Positions 10,783 through 17,555 of a stretch of DNA of 64,000 bases are shown here, in pieces. The notes beneath the pieces are model-generated. The model made no database searches. It saw only the letters and a list, made by a program, of their open reading frames with translations, and had not been told where the DNA came from. Position numbers and translations under genes: made by a program. The stretch comes from Lachnospiraceae bacterium (GTDB taxonomy: Bacteria; Bacillota; Clostridia; Lachnospirales; Lachnospiraceae): assembly GCA_017465475.1 (NCBI GenBank), contig JAFTWC010000018.1, forward strand, positions 1 to 64,000. The letters are read 5' to 3'. The first letter of the stretch is position 1, and each line of letters opens with the position of its first letter.

Positions 10783-10875
10783 GAAGTCATCAAACGGAGA
10801 TGAGGTATATGGAATGAATGAAAATGTGTGTCAAAGAAACAGTCGGATGGTGTTTACAGAAAAGAGGAAGGATAG

Positions 10876-13800
10876 ATGATTGACAGCAGAATAGCGTTGC
10901 CGAGAGGCTTTAAGTTGAAAATAGGAGAGAAAGAATATTGTATTACGTCAGAGGTGGGGAGAGGTGCCAACAGTATCGTTTACAATGCGGAATATGTGGA
11001 TTCATCGGGAATTGAGCATCTGGCCAGAGTGAAGGAGCTATATCCGGTCTATATAACGATATACAGGAGCTCTTGTTATGAAATAAGCTGCGATGAAAGA
11101 CAGTCGGATAAATATGAGGCTGCTAAAAAGCGGTTTCAATCTTCCTATAGAGCAAATGCAGAGTTCAGAAGAATGTACGGAATGGTGAATTCTACCGTTA
11201 ATGTTGTAGATATGGCGGAGCTTAACGGTACCATATATTCCGTTATGAATCTGGATGAGGGGGAAGATTATCTTAGTTATAAGGATGAAAGTCTGATTGA
11301 AACGTTTACCCATGTGAAGACCCTGGCTACCGTAATTGACAAATATCATGAAGAGGGATTTTTACATTTGGATATAAAGCCGGAAAACGTATTTGTTATA
11401 CCGGAAACGGCGGAGCATATTCTTTTGTTTGATTTCGATTCCGTTTGCAGAATCAGCGATTTGCAAGAGAAAAGGATTATGGATTTATCCTTTTCGGAGG
11501 GATTTTCAGCTCCCGAGCAGGTGCAGGGCAAAATTTCAAAAGTCGGACCGCAAACGGACATCTATGCCCTCGGAGCATTATTATTTTATAAGATATTTGA
11601 CAGAAAGCCGACGCTTGCAGACAGCCGTTATTTATCCTGTTTTGATTATAAGGACATGAGGTTTTATGATGAAAGATTGCGACCTGCCTTTTTTACGAAA
11701 CTTAAAGAGTTTTTTCATAAAACGATGGTTGTTTCGACATTGTTACGGTGGAAATCGGTGAAGGAAGTTATCGTAGCATTGGAGGAGTTAATCAAACTTG
11801 CTGATTTGGAAGCCACTTATTTAATTGATACCTTTACCTACAATTCTGCGTACTTTGTCGGGAGAGAAGAGGAACTCGAAGAAATACATGAAGAGTTAAA
11901 GGACAATAGCGTCTTGTTTCTTTCCGGAATCGGAGGAATAGGAAAAACAGAGTTGGCAAAGAGGTTTGTAGCCCGATATCGTGATGAGTTTGATACGGTA
12001 GCGTTTGCATATTTTCAGAATTCCATTGAGTATACGACGTGTCACGAAATCCTGATAAATAATATGTCAATGGAGGAAGAAGAAAGTGAACAGGAGTATT
12101 TTGAACGGGTTTTGGAAGTTTTGAGAAAAAGCACCTCTAAGCGAGATTTGATTTTATTGGATAACTTTGATGTGGAGCGGGATGACCGCTTGGAAGAGTT
12201 GCTTCAGTGTCCGTGCAAATTCCTGATTACGACCAGAAACAGAAATATAAGGGACTGGAACTTCAACGAAGTCAAAGTGGACCGTATGACGGATGATAAG
12301 GATTTGATGGCCCTTTTTACTTCTTACAATGAGGAAGAGTATGAAGCTGCGGAATACGAGGCGGTAAGGGAACTGATTGCTTTTGTTGATGGTCATACGA
12401 TGACGGTAGAGCTGATTGCAAAGTATTTGCGTGATTCCGAACAGAGCCCGACGGAGTTGTATCGGAACTTCATGGAAAAAAGCGGCGTTACAAACACGGA
12501 TGACGAACGTATCGTTAATCAGCGAAAAGATCGCAGGATGAATTCGGAAAGTGTAAACCGGCATTTATCAATCCTATTTGATGTGTTCAATTTTGATGAA
12601 GCATCGAAAGAAATTATCAGCAGCTTATCCTTGTTTGCAGGAATAAGAATCCGAAGAATGCTTTTTGAAGAATTATGCGGAATGAACGGAGTGAGCAACT
12701 ATATCGATATGCTGATGAAACGGGGATGGATTGAAAGTACCGGGGAGAATCAGAAAATCTTTTTGCACCAGGTAATTCAGGATTTGGTATATACGAAACT
12801 GAATCCTACAACAGAGAGTTGTCCTCATATCGCTTCCGGAATATACCAATATAGAAGGGAACCTGTTGACGATTATTCTGTGCGACGGATAAAAAGACGG
12901 GTATTTGATGTGATTGCTGACCGGATTGGCGGAGAAGACCTTATGTATGCCAAAATCTGCCTGGAATATGGGAAAAGGGACGCCATTGAGGAAGCAATTG
13001 TGATTTGCAAGAGGATAGGCACGGAAGAGGCATACCGCATTTTGGCGAATCTATATATGGAACAAATAAGAGACATATGCCGATGCGATGACATGTTTGA
13101 TGCGTTTGCAACGGAAGACGTATTAGAGGAATACGCTCAAAGACAAATTGTTTCCGTAGGCAACTTGTTTGACTTGGCAATAGAAGCTTGTGAAAAAGCC
13201 AACAGTAACCGCCAGATACAGACGGCTGAATTGGTAAGACTGGCAAAAAGAATGGATAGCCACATGAGTGATTTGCTGATGAATGGGTTTTTTGACGAGG
13301 TTCCGGAAGCAGAGTCCATTTATCAAAGAATTATTGGTATATTTGAGAACGTGAATGCTGATTTTGTCGGATATTCTATTTCAGATGAGTTAAAAGAAGA
13401 GGTTCTTGAAAATGTGAGGGACTTCTTTTCGGATGACTATTCCATATTCAGATGGGGAGATTACTCTGATCCTGCTAAGGTGTCTTTTTATCAGGAGTTG
13501 CTGGATGAGGTAAGAAACGGAAAAAATGCTGACGGAACTAGCGAAAGTACGGACATTGTATTTCATTCCGGTGATTATTCCTATAGTGACATAGGGGATG
13601 CTTATATGGCAAACGAGGATTATGAGAATGCCATTCAAATGTATCAGAAGGCCTATGAGGAGGATAGCGAACCGATAGATTGGATATTATCCAGGTTATC
13701 CAAGGCACACCTGAAAATGGGCAATTCTGATTCTGCGACAGAGTGTTTGGTTAAGGCTCTGGATTATGATAAGCGATGTATTGCAAACGGGGAAGAATTC

Positions 13801-15147
13801 GGACACTATTCGGGGTATATCTGTTTGGATCTTATAAAAATTCTTATTGATGCAAACAGAAGAAAAGAGGCGGAACGATATGCCGGAGAATTGATAACCT
13901 ATATAGAACCGGAGATACAAAAGGATGACGCCGATTTGCAGTATATCCGTTATGTGTTGGCGGCTAAGTGGTATTTGTACCGCTTGGCGGAGTGCGCAGA
14001 CGATAAAAAGAACTACTGGTGTGAATGCGTAAAGCTATATAATCGCCTGGGAAACACGGAGTTGGGCGAATGTGTTCTGGGATTTCTCGAAGATTATTTT
14101 GAGTATGAGAACGTGGAGTTTAAGGAAATACCGGCCGTAATCAAGCGTGTTAATCCCGGATTCGGAAAGGAAGAACAAAAGGTCCGGTTGATGGAAGGGA
14201 TTATTGATAAGTACTGTGATACGAAAGAGTTCGAACTGTGTCATATTTATTTACTTATCATCTGCGCTGAAATAACAAGTGATATTTTATACAAGGGGCA
14301 GAAGCGGCCACTGGAGTATTGTCTAAAAGCCGAGGAACTGCTTTCACGGTATTCGGGAGAAACCCGGTTTCCGGAGGAAAGAGAATATCTCAGAAATAAA
14401 ATAATTCAGATGAAAGCAGAAGTTATGTCAAATGCTACTCCATTTGATTTTGATGAAATAAATGCTGTTCGTAAACAATGTAATTATTATCTTGTGGCAG
14501 AGCAGGAAGCTCAAACTTTGAATACAGAGAAGCAGATTGACCTTTGGAAAGAAGCAGCAGACGGTTACGGCTATATAGGCGATTATGTGAATGAGATTCG
14601 GTGTTTGGAACAGGCTCAGATGCTGATGCTTCCTGTTTTAAATTTGTATGATTACAGTCGTTTTGATTACAATTTATGGAACGTAATGTGGCTTCAGGAG
14701 AGGGCGTGGTGTAATCTTTTACAGTATGAAAAGGCGAAAGACGTTATAAAAGAGCTGTATTTGAAAACGCTTGAAAACTATAAAGAGAAGAGGAAGGAAA
14801 GTGAGTACTTAAACTATTTAAAAAATATAGCAGAGCTTTACGAAGAGACAAAAGATGCGGGGAGGACTTTTCGAGGATTCTTGATATGGCTATACAGTTT
14901 GCTTTCGGATAAATGTGACGAACGTATTCTGTTACGTTTTTTCGACAGCGTAAGTGATATAGAAAATGTTGTTCAAGAATTGACTGCGATTGTATCGGGT
15001 ACGACGGTAAAGGAAATCGATGAAATGACGGAATTTATAGAAGCGATAGAACGATTGGATTTGACCGAGCAGGAGAGACAGTTAATTCAGCCGTTATTAG
15101 ATGTGATAGTTGCGGAATACCAAAATAAGGATGTGGAGTTTAAGTAA
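10876..15147 (+). CDS. Giant Ser/Thr protein kinase - STAND (NB-ARC-like) ATPase - TPR protein
   Basis: A 1423-residue cytoplasmic multidomain protein. Residues about 20-305 form a Hanks-type kinase: Gly-rich loop GRGANSIVY (28-36), Lys in RVKEL (K53), catalytic loop HLDIKPEN (164-171, HLD instead of HRD), DFD (186-188, for DFG), APE (212-214) and DIYALGALLF. Residues 327-560 form a STAND NTPase: FVGREEEL, P-loop GIGGIGKT (351-358), Walker B DLILLDNFD and the ITTR sensor (451-454). The C-terminal half is helical, with TPR-type repeats clearest around 905-975 (YMANEDYENAIQMYQKAYEE). STAND proteins with repeat tails are typically ligand-triggered switches in signalling or immunity. It is the first gene of the cassette, with its own promoter and strong terminator. 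The ligand and phosphorylation targets are unknown. Confidence 0.88.
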   Translation: MIDSRIALPRGFKLKIGEKEYCITSEVGRGANSIVYNAEYVDSSGIEHLARVKELYPVYITIYRSSCYEISCDERQSDKYEAAKKRFQSSYRANAEFRRMYGMVNSTVNVVDMAELNGTIYSVMNLDEGEDYLSYKDESLIETFTHVKTLATVIDKYHEEGFLHLDIKPENVFVIPETAEHILLFDFDSVCRISDLQEKRIMDLSFSEGFSAPEQVQGKISKVGPQTDIYALGALLFYKIFDRKPTLADSRYLSCFDYKDMRFYDERLRPAFFTKLKEFFHKTMVVSTLLRWKSVKEVIVALEELIKLADLEATYLIDTFTYNSAYFVGREEELEEIHEELKDNSVLFLSGIGGIGKTELAKRFVARYRDEFDTVAFAYFQNSIEYTTCHEILINNMSMEEEESEQEYFERVLEVLRKSTSKRDLILLDNFDVERDDRLEELLQCPCKFLITTRNRNIRDWNFNEVKVDRMTDDKDLMALFTSYNEEEYEAAEYEAVRELIAFVDGHTMTVELIAKYLRDSEQSPTELYRNFMEKSGVTNTDDERIVNQRKDRRMNSESVNRHLSILFDVFNFDEASKEIISSLSLFAGIRIRRMLFEELCGMNGVSNYIDMLMKRGWIESTGENQKIFLHQVIQDLVYTKLNPTTESCPHIASGIYQYRREPVDDYSVRRIKRRVFDVIADRIGGEDLMYAKICLEYGKRDAIEEAIVICKRIGTEEAYRILANLYMEQIRDICRCDDMFDAFATEDVLEEYAQRQIVSVGNLFDLAIEACEKANSNRQIQTAELVRLAKRMDSHMSDLLMNGFFDEVPEAESIYQRIIGIFENVNADFVGYSISDELKEEVLENVRDFFSDDYSIFRWGDYSDPAKVSFYQELLDEVRNGKNADGTSESTDIVFHSGDYSYSDIGDAYMANEDYENAIQMYQKAYEEDSEPIDWILSRLSKAHLKMGNSDSATECLVKALDYDKRCIANGEEFGHYSGYICLDLIKILIDANRRKEAERYAGELITYIEPEIQKDDADLQYIRYVLAAKWYLYRLAECADDKKNYWCECVKLYNRLGNTELGECVLGFLEDYFEYENVEFKEIPAVIKRVNPGFGKEEQKVRLMEGIIDKYCDTKEFELCHIYLLIICAEITSDILYKGQKRPLEYCLKAEELLSRYSGETRFPEEREYLRNKIIQMKAEVMSNATPFDFDEINAVRKQCNYYLVAEQEAQTLNTEKQIDLWKEAADGYGYIGDYVNEIRCLEQAQMLMLPVLNLYDYSRFDYNLWNVMWLQERAWCNLLQYEKAKDVIKELYLKTLENYKEKRKESEYLNYLKNIAELYEETKDAGRTFRGFLIWLYSLLSDKCDERILLRFFDSVSDIENVVQELTAIVSGTTVKEIDEMTEFIEAIERLDLTEQERQLIQPLLDVIVAEYQNKDVEFK

Positions 15148-15168
15148 AAACCGTAATAGAAGTATGTG

Positions 15169-15217
15169 AAAAAGACAGGTAGGAACACCTAGGTTAGGTG
15201 TCCCGCCTGTCTTTTTT
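15169..15217 (+). terminator. Strong terminator after the kinase gene
   Basis: AAAGACAGG (from 15171) pairs with CCTGTCTTT, extended inside by GGAACACCTA/TAGGTGTCCC, and the stem runs into a T tract ending at 15217. It separates the kinase transcript from the MBL operon. Confidence 0.88.
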
Positions 15218-15235
15218 CACTATTACAAATCATTC

Positions 15236-15266
15236 TTACAAACAGTGACATACGGGATGATATCCT
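15236..15266 (+). promoter_or_regulatory. Shared island promoter, copy 3 (MBL-GrpE-Hsp70 operon)
   Basis: TTACAAAC (15236-15243), 17 bases, then TATCCT (15261-15266). A second near-copy TTACAAAT sits 13 bases upstream (15223-15230). The leader is short (about 25 bases) before the AAAGGAGG ribosome-binding site of the first gene. Confidence 0.6.
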
Positions 15267-15297
15267 TAATGTAAAGAAAAGGAAAGGAGGACAACAG

Positions 15298-16446
15298 ATG
15301 AGCGTCAGAGGAAAAATACCGTTTATTCCTTTGGGCGGCGGTCAAAGAGTTGGCGCCAGCTGCTATTATTTGCAGTTGGCCGGCGCCAACATAATACTTG
15401 ACGCGGGAACCGGATTGAAGGAAGGGATTGAGTACGGGCCTGATCTTTACGGGTTAGCTACTTCACCGTTTATTGAATCCTTGGGGCAGATAGACCAGAT
15501 TTATATTTCACATGCCCATGCCGATCATGTTGCATATCTGATGGACCTTGCAGCAATGGCACCCAGAGCGAGTATCTATATGACGGAACCTACAAAAGTG
15601 CTTGCGGAATTTCAATTGTATGACCGTTTGCTTAACAGCGGGAAACTAAAGGAGGAAAGAGCGCAATTGGCGGTAAAAAGTTTAATGGACCGCATTGTAG
15701 TGGTTTCGTATCTGCAGAGTCTTGACTTTGGGAAATATAAGGTAACATTTTATCCGGCCGGACATATTCCCGGAGCGATGATGGTGCACTTTGAGGGAGC
15801 GGGGACATCGATTTTATATACCGGTGACTTTTCTCTTGAAGGAACAAGCTTAACACCGGGGTGTGTACTGCCGAATGCGAGTCCGGAGATTTTGATTATG
15901 TGTGGATTGCATGCGAAGCATCCGGATTTTCATAAGTCAAAAATGAACCTGCAAGACAAAGCAGATGCATTGCTGGAGTATGCGTATAAGACCCGTACGA
16001 ACGTAAAATGCTGTGTCCAACAGTTAAGCAAGTCGGTTGAAGTATTAAAAGCACTAAATGATGCAAACAAGTATGAAATACCGATAGTTTTGGATGATTC
16101 GGTAATGAACCCGGTACGAAAAATGGAACAATTACGAATTCCTATTTTGACCAAACACAATAAACTTCTGAGCAATAATGTGGAACGGCCTCATATTTAT
16201 CTTTCGGCGGTCCGCAAGGGAACGGGGAGTGGGTATAAGGAGGTGAAGATGGATTTTTCCCTACATGAGGACTACGACGATATGAAGGCATTCATAAAGA
16301 AGTTGAATCCGAAAACAGTAGCAATGGTACATTGCGGAGCTCCGTATAAGGATACGGACAATACGATTGAACAGGAACTGATTAACGACGGTGAATGCAG
16401 AGCACAGTTTATATTTGCCGAAGAAAGTGAAATTAATTTTTTATAG
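15298..16446 (+). CDS. Metallo-beta-lactamase-fold hydrolase, RNase J/CPSF-like (beta-CASP-type)
   Basis: A 382-residue protein with the zinc-binding motif H72-A-H74-A-D76-H77, the further ligands H156 (AGHIPG) and D177 (YTGDFS), and a late His in MVHCG (H345). The segment after the GD motif (QQLSKSVEVLKALND followed by IPIVLDD) resembles a beta-CASP domain, so the protein is probably a nucleic-acid hydrolase of the RNase J/CPSF73 class, though smaller than RNase J. Another MBL hydrolase activity cannot be excluded. ATG 15298 follows GGAGG by 8 bases. It is the first gene of an operon with a GrpE-like protein (11 bases on) and an Hsp70. Confidence 0.8.
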   Translation: MSVRGKIPFIPLGGGQRVGASCYYLQLAGANIILDAGTGLKEGIEYGPDLYGLATSPFIESLGQIDQIYISHAHADHVAYLMDLAAMAPRASIYMTEPTKVLAEFQLYDRLLNSGKLKEERAQLAVKSLMDRIVVVSYLQSLDFGKYKVTFYPAGHIPGAMMVHFEGAGTSILYTGDFSLEGTSLTPGCVLPNASPEILIMCGLHAKHPDFHKSKMNLQDKADALLEYAYKTRTNVKCCVQQLSKSVEVLKALNDANKYEIPIVLDDSVMNPVRKMEQLRIPILTKHNKLLSNNVERPHIYLSAVRKGTGSGYKEVKMDFSLHEDYDDMKAFIKKLNPKTVAMVHCGAPYKDTDNTIEQELINDGECRAQFIFAEESEINFL

Positions 16447-16457
16447 GAGATGAGAAA

Positions 16458-17552
16458 ATGAATAACAAAATCAATCCGAAGATGAAGGAAGTTATTGACG
16501 GGATGCACAAAGAAATGCTGCGTAAGATAACGAAGGCCGGGCGCCTTAATGAAAACATTGTGAAGGAGAATCGTATCTTTACAATCCTTTGCAGAGATGC
16601 CGGAGCAGAGCCTCGATGTATTGCAGAAATTATGAATTCTGCTTATGGAGAGGATATGTCAGGCGAAGATGTGATTCAGGTACTACGAGACAGAAGAATG
16701 ACACGACAGTCCGAGAGACGAGAAGTGTTCATCTGGGCAGAAAAGGTAAGCAAGGCTTTTGACGGTGCAATGAATGGTGATAAGGCTTCTTACGAACAGT
16801 TTGAGAAATTAAGAAAGAGCGCGGCACTTAGCAGCGGGAAGAAATATGATACACAGGACAGAATCGCGCTCCTTATGATGTTTGAGAATAGTCCGTATCT
16901 TGATTTTGATGAAGCAATGCAGCAGTTACACCAGCTGGGAAACACCTATGCCCACTATTATCTTATTGATGTATCGGATATTCTTGCAGATGTATATGGC
17001 TACAGAACAGAGGAAAGCGATAAGAAAAATTCGGGTAAGTCAATGTCGGAGCATAACGAATTGACATATGAGCAGGCGATAAGACGACTTCGGAGAGTGG
17101 AAAATTCCTTAGAAAGAACGAATCTGATGCTTCAGGATTTGCAGGATGAGTTCGAAGAGCAGCTTGAGGCCGGTAAGGTGAAAGAGCTTACGGATTTTTT
17201 TGCAAAACTGAATTCAGAGAAGTACGGTTGCATTTTAGATGAGTTGCTTGTAATCAGAAAAGGCGTTGAGGATCTTAGAAAGAACAATTATGAGTTGCCG
17301 CTTGAGATTAACGGATTGCTGATTATGGTCAGAAAACTTATCCAGTTTGTTAGAGATAACCATATTGAGCCAATGATGAAACCTGGCGCTGTTTATGAGA
17401 TGACAGCATCTGAGGTGGAGAACTGTGATTATGAAGGAACACCGTTTGTGGGGCTTGACGAAAAGAAAAAAGTGCAGGTGGTTTCTCCGGGGTGGATTTA
17501 CAAAGAAAAAGAGATACAGATTTCAAGACCTAAACTGAAAGAGGAGGAATAA
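16458..17552 (+). CDS. GrpE-like nucleotide-exchange factor with a large extra N-terminal region
   Basis: A 364-residue cytoplasmic protein. Residues about 200-255 form a charged coiled coil (RRLRRVENSLERTNLMLQDL), and the last 90 residues look like GrpE: helix LIMVRKLIQFVRDN, then the beta-wing-like PMMKPGAVYEMTASEVE, GTPFVGLDEKKKVQVVSPGW and a final IQISRPKL strand. GrpE releases ADP from DnaK; here the partner would be the Hsp70 encoded 3 bases downstream. Canonical GrpE is about 190 residues; the N-terminal 200 residues here are unrecognised and could bind a cassette-specific partner. Function is inferred from fold resemblance plus adjacency. Confidence 0.65.
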   Translation: MNNKINPKMKEVIDGMHKEMLRKITKAGRLNENIVKENRIFTILCRDAGAEPRCIAEIMNSAYGEDMSGEDVIQVLRDRRMTRQSERREVFIWAEKVSKAFDGAMNGDKASYEQFEKLRKSAALSSGKKYDTQDRIALLMMFENSPYLDFDEAMQQLHQLGNTYAHYYLIDVSDILADVYGYRTEESDKKNSGKSMSEHNELTYEQAIRRLRRVENSLERTNLMLQDLQDEFEEQLEAGKVKELTDFFAKLNSEKYGCILDELLVIRKGVEDLRKNNYELPLEINGLLIMVRKLIQFVRDNHIEPMMKPGAVYEMTASEVENCDYEGTPFVGLDEKKKVQVVSPGWIYKEKEIQISRPKLKEEE

Positions 17553-17555
17553 AAA

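Noticed and set aside
10597-10803. Small plus-strand frames of 61-68 residues between the divergent genes
   Set aside because: They overlap the dyad and both promoter regions, lack ribosome-binding sites and resemble no protein.
8929-12494. Further copies of the shared promoter from TTACAAAC matches in coding sequence (near 8929 and 12487)
   Set aside because: Seventeen bases downstream there is no TATNCT hexamer, and both lie inside genes.
15298-16446. Housekeeping RNase J
   Set aside because: At 382 residues it is much shorter than RNase J and is embedded with a divergent Hsp70/GrpE pair under the shared island promoter.
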